A stretch of 64,000 bases of DNA. Source: Tildeniella torsiva UHER 1998/13D. GTDB lineage: Bacteria; Cyanobacteriota; Cyanobacteriia; Phormidesmidales; Phormidesmidaceae. The stretch is taken from NCBI GenBank assembly GCA_019358835.1, contig JAHHIH010000014.1, forward strand, positions 1 through 64,000, written 5' to 3'. Shown in pieces: positions 53,530 to 62,998 of the stretch. The notes below the pieces were generated by a model. It was given only the letters and a program-made list of their open reading frames with translations. It had not been told where the DNA came from and made no database searches. Positions within the stretch are counted from its first letter, which is position 1. Every line of letters starts with the position of its first letter. Both the position numbers and the translations under genes were made by a program.

Positions 53530-53795
53530 ACTCGACTTTAGACCGTCTAACTAAAGCAGACCAACAATAGTGGGAAGCCCCCGACAGATAAACTGTCGGG
53601 GGCTTCTAAACTTAAACCTTATAGCCTGTAACTAGACACAATGGACTGGATTATTTTCCTCCAGACAGGATGTCGTTGAAGCAATTCTAAGCAATTCGGA
53701 GACAGCAGCACTTTGACTGATTAACTTGAGAGTTTTCCTCAAGAAAGTTCCGATTAAATAGAGATGTTTAAATGCCGTCGTAAAGAAACCATCGC
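53530..53795. other. Spacer after small TM gene
   Basis: Holds the hairpin at 53574-53606 and AT-rich DNA; a small CTTGAG/CTCAAG hairpin lies near 53723. No further gene recognised. Confidence 0.4.
53574..53606 (+). terminator. Hairpin terminator
   Basis: GAAGCCCCCGACAG and CTGTCGGGGGCTTC form a perfect 14-bp stem with a 5-base loop 44 bases after the small TM gene. The T run after the stem is short. Confidence 0.75.
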
Positions 53796-54224
53796 GTGGG
53801 GTTTATAGCGTCTCTGGGCATTTCTCAACAGAGCTCTCTATCAGTTACAGAGAGGAAATATCAACAACCGAGTAAAGTGCTGCTGGTACTTGACGAGATA
53901 GATTCAGACGTTAAATCGATAACGTACCTCCTATTTAACAGGACTAAACTATTCGATCTGTCGGGGAAGAAATCGTTTTTTGTGTCAGGCGATTCACTTC
54001 CTTATCTATTAAGATACTCCTCTGATTTGCGGATGCCTAGGGATGATACTAAAGTTTATGGTTGGGTTAACCGTTACTGTCATCCTGTTAAAAAGCTAGG
54101 GCTCAGCCCTGAACTTAGATCGACGGGAACGCCCTTAAGACAGGAGCCTCGGGGTTCTTGCAGAGGCGCCCAGACGTTACTATTGATAGGCGGCTGTCTC
54201 TACGGGGGTAGCCTGCTGATTTAA
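53796..54224 (+). CDS. Unrecognised AT-rich ORF
   Basis: 142-codon frame starting GTG, more AT-rich than its neighbours. It includes KVLLVLDEIDSDVKSITYLL and GDSLPYLLRYSSDLRMP, and a Cys-containing C terminus (GAQTLLLIGGCLYGGSLL). No domain recognised and no good ribosome site. It may be a horizontally acquired or spurious frame; it lies just upstream of leuD. Confidence 0.3.
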   Translation: MGFIASLGISQQSSLSVTERKYQQPSKVLLVLDEIDSDVKSITYLLFNRTKLFDLSGKKSFFVSGDSLPYLLRYSSDLRMPRDDTKVYGWVNRYCHPVKKLGLSPELRSTGTPLRQEPRGSCRGAQTLLLIGGCLYGGSLLI

Positions 54225-54255
54225 GCCAGAGGCGCAAGGGTAAGGAGCGATCGCA

Positions 54256-54843
54256 GTGACGCAGATAGAACAGATCACCGGCACCGGTATTCCCCTCACG
54301 GGTAATGACATCGACACCGATCGCATTATTCCGGCTCGCTTTCTCAAGTGCGTGACCTTTGACGGATTGGGTGAGCAGGTATTTGCCGACGATCGCGCCG
54401 CCCTAGAGGGCCGTCATCCCTTTGACCAGCCCCAGTACCAGGGGGCCACAATTTTGGTGGTCAACCGCAACTTTGGCTGTGGTTCATCGCGGGAGCACGC
54501 CCCCCAGGCGATCGCCCGCTGGGGCATCCAAGCCGTTCTGGGCGAGAGCTTTGCGGAAATTTTCTTTGGCAACTGTGTGGCGATCGGCATTCCTTGCCTG
54601 ACGGCCACGGCTGAGGTGGTGGGCCAGGTGCAGGCGGCGCTAGAGGCCGATCCGACAACTGTTGTAACGCTCGATTTGGCGACCCAAACCGTGACCTTTG
54701 GGGCCGAGGCTGGAGCGGTGGCAATGCCCGAGGGGGTGCGCCAGGCGTTCTTGGCGGGCACCTGGGATGCCTGTGGCCAGCTCGTCGCCAACGCCGAGGC
54801 CATTCGAGCCACGGCGGCCCAGCTGCCCTACGTGACCTGGTAA
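54256..54843 (+). CDS. leuD: 3-isopropylmalate dehydratase small subunit
   Basis: Small (swivel) subunit of isopropylmalate isomerase in leucine synthesis, partner of LeuC, which is not in the window. Seen: [20 protein letters not shown] at the N terminus, the strand [20 protein letters not shown] and [19 protein letters not shown]. The 195 residues are right. The GTG start has GTAAGGAGCGATCGCA before it (AAGGAG). Cytoplasmic, works as a heterodimer by family. Confidence 0.93.
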   Translation: MTQIEQITGTGIPLTGNDIDTDRIIPARFLKCVTFDGLGEQVFADDRAALEGRHPFDQPQYQGATILVVNRNFGCGSSREHAPQAIARWGIQAVLGESFAEIFFGNCVAIGIPCLTATAEVVGQVQAALEADPTTVVTLDLATQTVTFGAEAGAVAMPEGVRQAFLAGTWDACGQLVANAEAIRATAAQLPYVTW

Positions 54844-54963
54844 GCTACAGTCGCAAAGCCAAAATCTAAAATCCAAAACTGCACGTTCTCACCCATAGAT
54901 TTGCAACGCCCTGTGGCTTTTGCCGCAGAAATAGGCACTCTCTAGGGAGATCCCTCACCCCCC

Positions 54964-56586
54964 ATGTGGGCTGTTGCTATGGTTTCCTCCGCTGTGCGAT
55001 CGCTGACCCCCTGGTTGCAGGCCGATCCGGCCCCACTACAAGGCTCTACCGCCGCAACCCTGGGCAATACGGTGTGCCGCATGGTGCCTTTAGCCATCGA
55101 GCGCCCGCTCTTGGGGCAAGTGCCTGCGATCGCGGCGGCGGTGAAGCAGTTGGTAGCCCAAAGCCTGAGGCTGCGATCGCCCCTGGGCGGCTGGCCCACC
55201 AACCTGGCCCAAACCCCCGAGAGCCTGGCCCCCTACCTAGCTGAAGAAACCGGGGAACTGCTGGATCTATTAATTCCATCAGCGACGCCAGCACCGTCTG
55301 CTGCCAGCACCCTGATACCGATCCCCACCCTAGTCCCCCACCTGCTGTGGATGCTTGCCAGCAGCGGCTACGAAGTGATGCGTCTGATCGAAGGCGTACA
55401 GGCCCGCATCTTTAGCCCTCATTCTCAAGGGGGAATACATGTCGTGCGCCTGGTGCCGGTACTCACCCTCACCGTCGAAGAGAGCAGCTACGCCCTTGAC
55501 CTGGTAACCCAAACCGACCCACTGCCGCCGCTATATTTGGCAGAGGCCACCGAAATTCAGCTACTCGATAATGACCTAGCCAGCCAGACCTTGCTCTGTG
55601 GCGATCTGCTGGCCCAGACGGCTGAGCAGATCGGCTTTACCCAGCCCGGACTCAGCAGCCTCCTGGGCGACGGCTGCAAGGTTGACGCCCTGCGCCCCTT
55701 TCAGCCCTGGCAGACGGGCACCCTGCACCTGCACCTGCACCTGGCAAAAATGGAGGCCCAGGGGCCGCCTCAGCCCAACGGTAGCCCTAGCGAGGCGATG
55801 CCCGATGCGCTGTATCTGCCGCCGGGGGGTAAGCCGAGCGCTGGGTCAATTGCCCCAGGCTTCACCCTCGACGACTTTGCCAGCACCCTGGTCGATGGCC
55901 CAGACAGTGCCACCGCTGGCGTGCTGGGTGACTGGCTCACCTTTACAGATGAACGCTGGATTCAAACCTTCTTGAGCACCTATGCAGAACAAGTGGTGGC
56001 ACAGCACCTACCCCGGATGCTGCCAAGCCCCCAGGGTGACCAGGAAGCCCTTTGCAACCGCCTCACCTACGCCGCCACCAACCTGGTTCAGGGAACCAGC
56101 GGTCTATTTAAGCACACCTTTGTCCATGAGCCGTTGCTCGTGGCCGACGTGTGGCCCCGGCTGCGCTGGCACCTGGCCCAAAGTTCAGAACGGGTGATGC
56201 AGCTCATGGGGGGGGTATCGGCCCAGGTGCTACCGCCGGGGCTGAGCTGGCAGCAGGGCAGTCTCTACCTGCGACCGCTGATGCAGCTCGCCACCTCGAA
56301 CCGCAGCTGGATTGTGGATCTCAGCCGGGGAAGACTCCTACCCACCACTCCCCAGGCGCTGCCCGCCGAGGCGGCGGTGGATGTGGCTGATGACCCCTGG
56401 GGGCCACCGCTCACCGTGGCCGATCTAACCGCGCTGGTGGATTGCGATCTGAGCACGCATACGCCTGCGATCGCCGCTCTGAGCCAGGGCACCCCAATTA
56501 ACCTGCACCGGCTCGATGCCGAAGCCGGTTGCCAGGCCGGGCTCCTGACCCTCAACTGGTGCTTTACTCTGCAAACCACGCTATAG
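54964..56586 (+). CDS. Hypothetical protein with internal duplication
   Basis: A 540-residue protein of unknown function. Two regions repeat each other: PHLLWMLASSGYEVMRLIEG with VQARIFSPHSQGG (about 120-145), and PRLRWHLAQSSERVMQLMGG with VSAQVLPPGLSWQ (about 400-425). Each is followed by a similar strand (ALDL/IVDL). Helical stretches flank both, so it looks like a tandem duplication of a roughly 200-residue unit. No signal peptide or TM is evident. It lies 151 bases upstream of the GvpL/F gene in the same direction. Confidence 0.65.
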   Translation: MWAVAMVSSAVRSLTPWLQADPAPLQGSTAATLGNTVCRMVPLAIERPLLGQVPAIAAAVKQLVAQSLRLRSPLGGWPTNLAQTPESLAPYLAEETGELLDLLIPSATPAPSAASTLIPIPTLVPHLLWMLASSGYEVMRLIEGVQARIFSPHSQGGIHVVRLVPVLTLTVEESSYALDLVTQTDPLPPLYLAEATEIQLLDNDLASQTLLCGDLLAQTAEQIGFTQPGLSSLLGDGCKVDALRPFQPWQTGTLHLHLHLAKMEAQGPPQPNGSPSEAMPDALYLPPGGKPSAGSIAPGFTLDDFASTLVDGPDSATAGVLGDWLTFTDERWIQTFLSTYAEQVVAQHLPRMLPSPQGDQEALCNRLTYAATNLVQGTSGLFKHTFVHEPLLVADVWPRLRWHLAQSSERVMQLMGGVSAQVLPPGLSWQQGSLYLRPLMQLATSNRSWIVDLSRGRLLPTTPQALPAEAAVDVADDPWGPPLTVADLTALVDCDLSTHTPAIAALSQGTPINLHRLDAEAGCQAGLLTLNWCFTLQTTL

Positions 56587-56737
56587 CAACAGATTCTCAG
56601 GACGGTTTGACCTCTGTCTTCACCGTGTCAAAGGCCGTAAACTTTATGGTGCGTTTGTCACCAAGGCACCCCGAGCCAGGGGGTAAATCGCCTAGAGTGA
56701 GATCGAACTGTGGCGCATCCCAAAGGCCTTAGATATC

Positions 56738-57445
56738 GTGTCTCCAGAGCTGACCCCAGGGCTAATCCAAGAGCCCATCTACCTCTACAGTATTTGCCCT
56801 CGCCCCCTACAACCTCTGCCCCTACCCCTAGGGCTCGCCGCACCCACCCAGCTGATTACCGTAGATAATGTCGCCGCCCTAGTTGAAACCGGCGTCGATC
56901 TCCAAACCCTGCAAACCGACGAACCCCGGCTGCTCAATGCGGTACTCAGCCACGATCGCGTCATCTGTGAGCTGTTTCAGCACACGCCCCTGCTGCCGCT
57001 GCGGTTTGGCACCCAGATTGCCTCTATTGAGCATCTCAAGGCCCACTTGGCCAGTCAGGGAGCCGACTATGCCGCTAAGCTCGCCATCCTAGGCCACCAA
57101 GTTGAGTACCAGCTCAAGCTAATTGCCCAAGCCGTCGAGCTGCCTCCCCTGGCCCCAGGGCTGACCGGGCGCGACTACTTTTTGGCGAAAAAGCAGCGCC
57201 TTCAAGATCAAACCATCGCCCAAGAGCAGCAGCGTCTAGAACTCGATCAGGTGCTCGATCACCTCCATACCCTCTACGAAAACTACATTGAGGCCGAGAG
57301 CCCCGCCGGAGAAGCACGGGTGTACCTGCTAATCGATCGCGCCGCTGCTGAAGGATTAGAGGAGTGGGTAGAGGAATGGCGATCGCAGATCATCCACTGG
57401 AGCATCATGCTGAGCGAAGCCCTTCCCCCGTACCACTTTGTCTAG
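56738..57445 (+). CDS. Orphan GvpL/GvpF-family protein
   Basis: A 235-residue member of the gas-vesicle accessory family GvpF/GvpL: IYLYSICPRP at the N terminus, DRVICELFQHTPLLPLRFGT, IASIEHLKAHL, QVEYQLKLIAQ, and RVYLLIDRAAAEGLEEWVEE near the end. No gvpA or other gas-vesicle gene is in the window, so a gas vesicle role is unproven. The GTG start follows a poor ribosome site. The upstream duplicated protein may be its functional neighbour. Confidence 0.85.
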   Translation: MSPELTPGLIQEPIYLYSICPRPLQPLPLPLGLAAPTQLITVDNVAALVETGVDLQTLQTDEPRLLNAVLSHDRVICELFQHTPLLPLRFGTQIASIEHLKAHLASQGADYAAKLAILGHQVEYQLKLIAQAVELPPLAPGLTGRDYFLAKKQRLQDQTIAQEQQRLELDQVLDHLHTLYENYIEAESPAGEARVYLLIDRAAAEGLEEWVEEWRSQIIHWSIMLSEALPPYHFV

Positions 57446-57499
57446 CGATTTTGGATTTTAGATTTTGGTTTTTTGTTAGCTCACCCCAATCCAAAATCG

Positions 57500-58945
57500 T
57501 CACGGCCCCACCTGAAACTCTGGATAGGCCTCCATGGCATGTTCGCCCAGGTCAAGGCCCTGAATTTCTTCGGCCTCAGACACGCGAATGCCCACCGTGG
57601 CCCGCAGCGCCAGCCAGCACACCAGGCTAAAGGCCACGGTAAACGCCCCCACGACCGCAATGCCCATGAGCTGAACAAGCAGCTGCTGAATGCCGCCTCC
57701 CATAAACAACCCAGCCAGGGGGCCAGATGTTCCGTCGTACCAAGAATAGACGCCCGGAGTAGCGCTAAACAGTCCTAAGGCCAGAGTGCCCCAGACGCCA
57801 CACACCAGGTGCACCGAAACAGCCCCCACCGGGTCATCAATTTTGAGCGCGTCGAGCAGAGTAACGGAAAAAACTACGATTACCCCGCCGACCAGGCCAA
57901 TGAGCGCAGCGCTGCCTAGGTTAACGTAGGCACAGGAAGCCGTCACCGATACCAATCCTGCTAGTACCCCATTGATAATCATTGACAGGTCGGGCTTGCT
58001 CAGGTAAATCCAAGACGTTACCGTGGCGGCCAGCCCGCCGAGGGCAGCGGCAATGTTGGTGGTCACCACAATATGACTAATGGCAAAGGGGTCAGCGGCC
58101 ATCACTGAGCCGGGGTTAAACCCAAACCAGCCCAGCCACAAAATTAGGCAACCCAACGCTGAAATGCTCAGATTATGCCCCGGCATAGCCACCGGACGCG
58201 CCTGAAAACGCCCCCGCCGTGGCCCCAGCACAATCGCCCCAATCAACGCTGACCACCCCCCGACGGAATGCACCACGGTAGATCCAGCAAAGTCGTAGAA
58301 GCCCAGGTTAGACAGCATGCCGCCGCCCCATACCCAGTGACCCGTGATCGGGTACAACAGCCCCACTAGCAGCAGGCTAAAGATAAAAAAGGCCAAGAAT
58401 TTAATGCGCTCGGCCACCGCCCCAGAGACAATGGTGGCCGCCGTCCCGGCAAAGGCCAGCTGAAAGAAAAATTTGGCATTTAACGGTACCCCGGCCCAGG
58501 CCAAGGCACTGTAGGTGCCTCGGTAGGCATCGTCAACAGCGGGGCTGTTGTCGGCCCCTTGCAGCAAAAAACCAGACGCGCCAAACAGGGGGTTGCCGTC
58601 ACCAAACATGAGGCCAAAGCCTACCACCCAAAAGGCCAGGGTCGAGAGACCAAATACAATCAGGTTTTTAGCCAGTAGGTTGACGGCGTTTTTGCTGCGG
58701 CAAAACCCGGTTTCGAGCATGCAAAACCCAGCATTCATGAAGAACACCAGAAACCCGGCCACCAGCACCCACACGGTATCCAAAGCCACCTGAAGATCGG
58801 CGGTGCTAGCGCTTTGGGCTAGGGCAGCGGGGCAGAAGATAGCTAAACTACCCAGGGTTACCCAGGGCACATAGCGCCATCGCCCCCCCGGCTTTCCTAA
58901 AGGATGCACAGATTGCTTCGAGGCTCTGTCTGATTGCTGCAACAT
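57500..58945 (-). CDS. amt: Ammonium transporter (second Amt)
   Basis: Amt/MEP channel with signal-like N terminus ([16 protein letters not shown]). Key motifs are [20 protein letters not shown], the twin histidines in [16 protein letters not shown] and [15 protein letters not shown], and the [12 protein letters not shown] loop. The C-terminal tail [15 protein letters not shown] fits the PII-contact region. It is less similar to the 15-kb paralogue, so probably a different subgroup (the MNAGFxMLETG type). ATG at 58945 or 58954. Cytoplasmic membrane. I could not find an NtcA site with confidence. Confidence 0.95.
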   Translation of the reverse strand: MLQQSDRASKQSVHPLGKPGGRWRYVPWVTLGSLAIFCPAALAQSASTADLQVALDTVWVLVAGFLVFFMNAGFCMLETGFCRSKNAVNLLAKNLIVFGLSTLAFWVVGFGLMFGDGNPLFGASGFLLQGADNSPAVDDAYRGTYSALAWAGVPLNAKFFFQLAFAGTAATIVSGAVAERIKFLAFFIFSLLLVGLLYPITGHWVWGGGMLSNLGFYDFAGSTVVHSVGGWSALIGAIVLGPRRGRFQARPVAMPGHNLSISALGCLILWLGWFGFNPGSVMAADPFAISHIVVTTNIAAALGGLAATVTSWIYLSKPDLSMIINGVLAGLVSVTASCAYVNLGSAALIGLVGGVIVVFSVTLLDALKIDDPVGAVSVHLVCGVWGTLALGLFSATPGVYSWYDGTSGPLAGLFMGGGIQQLLVQLMGIAVVGAFTVAFSLVCWLALRATVGIRVSEAEEIQGLDLGEHAMEAYPEFQVGP

Positions 58946-59065
58946 AACGACCACGTGTCTCCCAATCGGCTCTCTCTAATAAGCCCATAGGTTGCCATGA
59001 ATTACGGTTCATGGTGCAAGTTTTTATACCACTGCCAGCTTGGCTCGCAGAAACGTAAGCCTGAC

Positions 59066-59638
59066 TCAAAGAGCTGTGCCTTTTGGCGATAGCACCTTGG
59101 CTGTGGTTAAGTTCAACCCTAGAAACTGAGGCGATCGCAACACTGCCTCCCCCTCCAATACTTGGGCTTCGTAAAGTCCATCTACTAGAGTGAGCACGGT
59201 TACCGTCGCTTTCGCTGGGTCAACAATCCAATATTCTGGAATGCCCCGTGCCGCATACTCCGATCGCTTGTAGCGGTAGTCGCGGTCTTCGTTGGCTTTG
59301 CCGGGCGAAACCACTTCTACCACCAACAGCGGGGCGGGCATATCTTCGGTAATCGTGCTGCGGCCAGTATCTTCTAACAGTGCCGCCAAATCTTCGCCCA
59401 ACACCAGCAAATCTGGAATTCGCACTCGTCCAGATACCACGATTTCGGTATCCATTCGGCGCAACCAGTGCAAGGGCAGGATTTGCAAGAATTGTTGCAA
59501 TAGAAATAATGAGACCAAAACGTTGCGCGGACTCTCTGGCGGCATCTCTATCACTTCCCCATCCACAAATTCGCAGCGGGCCTCTGAGCCTGTATCCAGG
59601 CTCAAAAAATCGGCCAGAGAGAGCTTAGTGGCAACCAT
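59066..59638 (-). CDS. Uma2-family endonuclease-like protein
   Basis: DUF820/Uma2 restriction-endonuclease-like fold: ADFLSLDTGSEARCEFVDGE, RIPDLLVLG, LLVVEVVSPGKANEDRDYRY (the PD-(D/E)xK-like acidic residues and K) and YAARGIPEYWIVDPAKATVT. It is a very abundant paralogous family in cyanobacteria of uncertain function, sometimes transposon-associated. The 190 residues are typical. A GGTGGGCA palindrome lies just upstream. Confidence 0.9.
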   Translation of the reverse strand: MVATKLSLADFLSLDTGSEARCEFVDGEVIEMPPESPRNVLVSLFLLQQFLQILPLHWLRRMDTEIVVSGRVRIPDLLVLGEDLAALLEDTGRSTITEDMPAPLLVVEVVSPGKANEDRDYRYKRSEYAARGIPEYWIVDPAKATVTVLTLVDGLYEAQVLEGEAVLRSPQFLGLNLTTAKVLSPKGTAL

Positions 59639-59663
59639 CCATAACCCCAGGCAACCGTAGTAG

Positions 59664-59680
59664 GGTGGGCACTGCCCACC
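59664..59680. repeat. GGTGGGCA-C-TGCCCACC palindrome
   Basis: A 17-base palindrome between Uma2 and aspS. Comparable GGTGGGCANTGCCCACC elements are common dispersed intergenic palindromes in cyanobacteria (established from memory, not verified here). Confidence 0.6.
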
Positions 59681-59716
59681 AGAAAATCAACCTATAGCCA
59701 ATCTTCTAGACCAATT

Positions 59717-61510
59717 CTACTCATCTGCGTCTGGCTCGTAGGTGGAGGCGACGTACAACTCCTTGAGCTGGGCCTCGTCTACACCCGAGGGGGCCTGGGT
59801 GAGCAGACAGCGGGCCTGCTGGGTTTTAGGGAAGGCGATCGCATCCCGAATAGATTCCTCCCCCGCCAGCAGCATCACAATGCGATCGAGCCCATAGGCG
59901 ATGCCGCCGTGGGGCGGGGTGCCGTACTCAAAGGCTTCGAGCAAAAAGCCAAACTTGTCGCGGGCTTCTGACTCAGATAGGCCAATGGTTTCAAACACCT
60001 GGCTCTGCACCTCGGGCTGGTAGATGCGCAGGCTGCCGCCGCCGATTTCGTAGCCGTTGAGCACGATGTCGTAGGCGATCGCCCGAGCAGTCTTGAGGTC
60101 GTCAATATCCTCAGGGTTGGGCGCGGTGAAGGGGTGGTGCAGGGCTTCGAGGCGCTGCTGGTCGGCGTTCCACTCAAACATGGGGAAGTCGGTGACCCAC
60201 AGCAGGTTGTAGGTGCATTCGGGGATCAGGTTCATTTCACGGGCAATCGCCTGCCGCACCCGATCCAGCGTCGCATTGACAATATCCGTCGGCCCCGCCC
60301 CAAACAGCAGCAGCGTGCCCTCGGTGGCCCCGGTGCGGCGCAGCAGTTCCGCCATTTGCTCGGCATTTAGGTTGTCTTTAATCGCGCCGATGGTATCCAC
60401 TTCGCCATTAGCCCGCACCCGCACGTAGGCCAGCCCCTTAGCCCCGGCATCCGCTGCAATTTTGAACACATCGCCGCCCGGCTTAATCCGCACGTTCGAG
60501 ATCTGGTCGTTGCCGTTGGGAATGGGCAGCACCTTGACAATGCCACCGTCGGCGATCGCGCCCGAAAACACCTTAAAGCCGCAGCCCTTCACCAGGCCAG
60601 ACACATCCACTAGCTCCAGGCCGTAGCGGGTATCGGGCTTGTCGCAGCCGTAGCGATCCATCGCCTCGGCGTAGGTCAGCCGAGGAAAGGGTAGGGGAAT
60701 GTCAACGCCTTTGACTTCCTTAAAAATGTGGGCCACCAGGGCTTCATTCAGCGCCAGGATCTCGTCCTGGGTCATGAAGCTCATTTCCATGTCGAGCTGG
60801 GTGAACTCGGGCTGGCGATCGGCCCGCAGATCTTCGTCACGGAAGCAGCGGGCGATCTGGTAGTAGCGATCGACCCCCGACACCATTAGCAGCTGCTTAA
60901 AGAGCTGGGGCGACTGGGGCAGGGCGTAAAATTCGCCGGGGTTGACCCGCGAAGGCACCAGATAGTCCCTAGCACCCTCAGGCGTGGAGCGAGTGAGGAT
61001 TGGGGTTTCGACTTCGTAAAAGCCCTCCTGGTCTTCAAGAAATCGACGGATAGCTTTGGTGACTTCGTGGCGAATGCGCAGGTTCTGGGCCATGCGATCG
61101 CGCCGCAGATCCAAATACCGATACTTCAGCCGCAGGTCTTCGCGCACCGTCTCAGAATCGGCAGTGGAAACCTGGAAGGGCAGCGGTTTGCGCACCGCGT
61201 TTAGCAACACAATGGTGTCGGCGAAGATCTCGACCTCCCCGGTGGGCAGCTTGGGGTTGATCGAACCCTCCTGGCGCTGGCTGACCCGGCCCTGAATTTT
61301 GACCACATACTCGTTGCGCAGCGGGTCGGCCTGGGGATAGGAGGCCGGGGTGCGCTCGGGGTCGCTGACGATCTGCACGACTCCGGTGCGATCGCGCAAA
61401 TCAATAAAAATAACGCCCCCATGGTCGCGACGGCGATCGACCCAGCCGAACAGGGTAACGGTGCTGCCAATGTCGCTGGCCCGCAGGGTGCCGCAGTAGT
61501 GGGTGCGCAT
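59717..61510 (-). CDS. aspS: Aspartate--tRNA ligase
   Basis: Class II aminoacyl-tRNA synthetase. OB-fold anticodon domain ([20 protein letters not shown]), then the class II catalytic core: motif 2 ([20 protein letters not shown]), QLDMEMSFM, the bacterial GAD insertion (roughly 300-410) and motif 3 ([18 protein letters not shown]). The length of 597 is that of bacterial type AspRS. It attaches Asp to tRNA-Asp, perhaps also to tRNA-Asn if no AsnRS exists. Cytoplasmic. Confidence 0.97.
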   Translation of the reverse strand: MRTHYCGTLRASDIGSTVTLFGWVDRRRDHGGVIFIDLRDRTGVVQIVSDPERTPASYPQADPLRNEYVVKIQGRVSQRQEGSINPKLPTGEVEIFADTIVLLNAVRKPLPFQVSTADSETVREDLRLKYRYLDLRRDRMAQNLRIRHEVTKAIRRFLEDQEGFYEVETPILTRSTPEGARDYLVPSRVNPGEFYALPQSPQLFKQLLMVSGVDRYYQIARCFRDEDLRADRQPEFTQLDMEMSFMTQDEILALNEALVAHIFKEVKGVDIPLPFPRLTYAEAMDRYGCDKPDTRYGLELVDVSGLVKGCGFKVFSGAIADGGIVKVLPIPNGNDQISNVRIKPGGDVFKIAADAGAKGLAYVRVRANGEVDTIGAIKDNLNAEQMAELLRRTGATEGTLLLFGAGPTDIVNATLDRVRQAIAREMNLIPECTYNLLWVTDFPMFEWNADQQRLEALHHPFTAPNPEDIDDLKTARAIAYDIVLNGYEIGGGSLRIYQPEVQSQVFETIGLSESEARDKFGFLLEAFEYGTPPHGGIAYGLDRIVMLLAGEESIRDAIAFPKTQQARCLLTQAPSGVDEAQLKELYVASTYEPDADE

Positions 61511-61613
61511 AGTGAACTGCTTATAGTTGAAATTTCAAAACCTTCCCATTATCTAGGATAGTGGGTGAGCTTGAAAGCTATTTTTTTCGGCGAATTTCTA
61601 ACGGAACTCTGCG

Positions 61614-62396
61614 ATGTCAGTGCTTGAGGATGAAGGAATGGTTGGGGTGCAGTGCGGGCCGCAGCAGATCGCTAACGTGGAGGCGATCGTATTCGATAAA
61701 GATGGCACCCTGGCCAACTCCCACCATCTGTTGCAGCGCACGGCTCTGGCCCGGGCAGCGGCCTGTGCAGCGGCAGCGGGGGCAGGGGATGACCTGGTTC
61801 AAGCCCTTTTAGACTGTTTTGGCGTGTCAGCCCACGGTATTGACCCCGACGGGCTAATGGCGGCGGGCACCCGCGAGGCCAATAAGCAGGGGGCGGTAAC
61901 GGTGCTGGTGAAGGCGAGGCATTCCCTAGAGCAGGCTACGGAGTGGGTGGCAGACTGCTTTGCGGCGGTGAATGCAGCCCGCAACGGCAAGGCGGCCTAT
62001 ACCCCACCCTTTGAAGGTACGGCGGCCATGCTGGAGCGGCTGCACCAAAGTCCCCTCAAAATTGGCGTGCTGTCGTCCGATAGCCCAGCTTTCGTCGAAG
62101 AATTTTTGACCTATTACGAGCTGCTGCCCTGGGTAGATGAGTGGCAGGGGACAGGGCCAGAGGATCCGCCGAAACCGGATCCGACACTGTTGGGGGTATT
62201 GTGCGATCGCCTTCAAGTTTCAGTAGCGCACACCCTAGTTGTCGGCGATAGCTGGGCCGATCTAGCCTTAGCAGAGCAGGCTAAAGCAGCAGGGTTTGTG
62301 TCGGTATCTGAGCCCTGGGGGCGATCGCCCGTGCCCGGTGCCACCCTAATCTTGAGCCAGTGGGATGATTTAGCTGTCGAGACTGAGTTTAGTTGA
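61614..62396 (+). CDS. HAD-superfamily hydrolase
   Basis: Haloacid dehalogenase-like phosphatase. Motif I is AIVFDKDGTLANS (two Asp), motif II IGVLSSDSPAF (Ser), motif III PKPDPTLLGVLC (Lys) and motif IV VVGDSWADLALAEQAKAAGF (Asp). A helical cap lies between I and II. The typical substrate is a phospho-sugar or nucleotide; not specified. Its last base pairs overlap the start of the DUF1802 frame, so translation is coupled or the DUF1802 start is slightly downstream. Confidence 0.9.
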   Translation: MSVLEDEGMVGVQCGPQQIANVEAIVFDKDGTLANSHHLLQRTALARAAACAAAAGAGDDLVQALLDCFGVSAHGIDPDGLMAAGTREANKQGAVTVLVKARHSLEQATEWVADCFAAVNAARNGKAAYTPPFEGTAAMLERLHQSPLKIGVLSSDSPAFVEEFLTYYELLPWVDEWQGTGPEDPPKPDPTLLGVLCDRLQVSVAHTLVVGDSWADLALAEQAKAAGFVSVSEPWGRSPVPGATLILSQWDDLAVETEFS

Positions 62397-62422
62397 CCCG
62401 ACAACGATGGAGAGCAAACGCT

Positions 62423-62998
62423 ATGGTGTCGTGGGTTTTAAAGGAATGGCAGGTTGCGGTTACGGCCCTATTGCGGGGCGAAACCATTCTGCTGCTGCGC
62501 AAGGGCGGCATTGGCGAAGCCAAGGGGCAGTTTTCGCTGGCAGCACGGCAGGTGCTGCTGCTGCCCACCACAGAACATCAAAAAGCGACCCTGCTGAAGG
62601 ATGCTTTTCGACCCCTGATGGCGGAGGAATTTGCCCACGACGACCAGGTGCGATTTGACGGGTGGGCGACCATTACCCACGCCCTGCCTCTCAGCAAAGA
62701 GGCAGAGGTGGCGGCTCTGTTTCCCTACCTGGTGTGGAATGAGCAATTTGTGACAGAACGGCTCAACTGGCAACCCGATCGCCCCCTGTACGCTCTCCTG
62801 CTGAGGGCCTATCGATTGCAGAATCCTCTAATGGTGCCTCGCCACAAAGGATACAGCGGCTGCCGATCGTGGGTGGAAATCGGTCAGGAGGTGGGAGTGG
62901 AGAATAGCACCCCAGCCCTAGCGGAGGAAGATTATCGGCAACAGGTCGCGGCTATTTTGGCGCATCTGCCTGCGGTGACGCCGAGCCCGGCAGATTAG
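62423..62998 (+). CDS. DUF1802 family protein
   Basis: The family signature is VLKEWQVAVTALLRGETILL, LLRKGGIGEAKGQFSL and the terminal HKGYSGCRSWVEIGQEV. A PTTEHQKATLLKD segment recalls NUDIX-like DUF1802 members from cyanobacteria. The ATG at 62423 is preferred over a TTG at 62393 that overlaps the HAD gene. Function unknown. The 3' end overlaps the convergent acyltransferase gene by 47 bases. Confidence 0.85.
   Translation: MVSWVLKEWQVAVTALLRGETILLLRKGGIGEAKGQFSLAARQVLLLPTTEHQKATLLKDAFRPLMAEEFAHDDQVRFDGWATITHALPLSKEAEVAALFPYLVWNEQFVTERLNWQPDRPLYALLLRAYRLQNPLMVPRHKGYSGCRSWVEIGQEVGVENSTPALAEEDYRQQVAAILAHLPAVTPSPAD

Noticed and set aside
53574-53606. Small RNA
   Set aside because: A simple hairpin right after a gene is better explained as a terminator.
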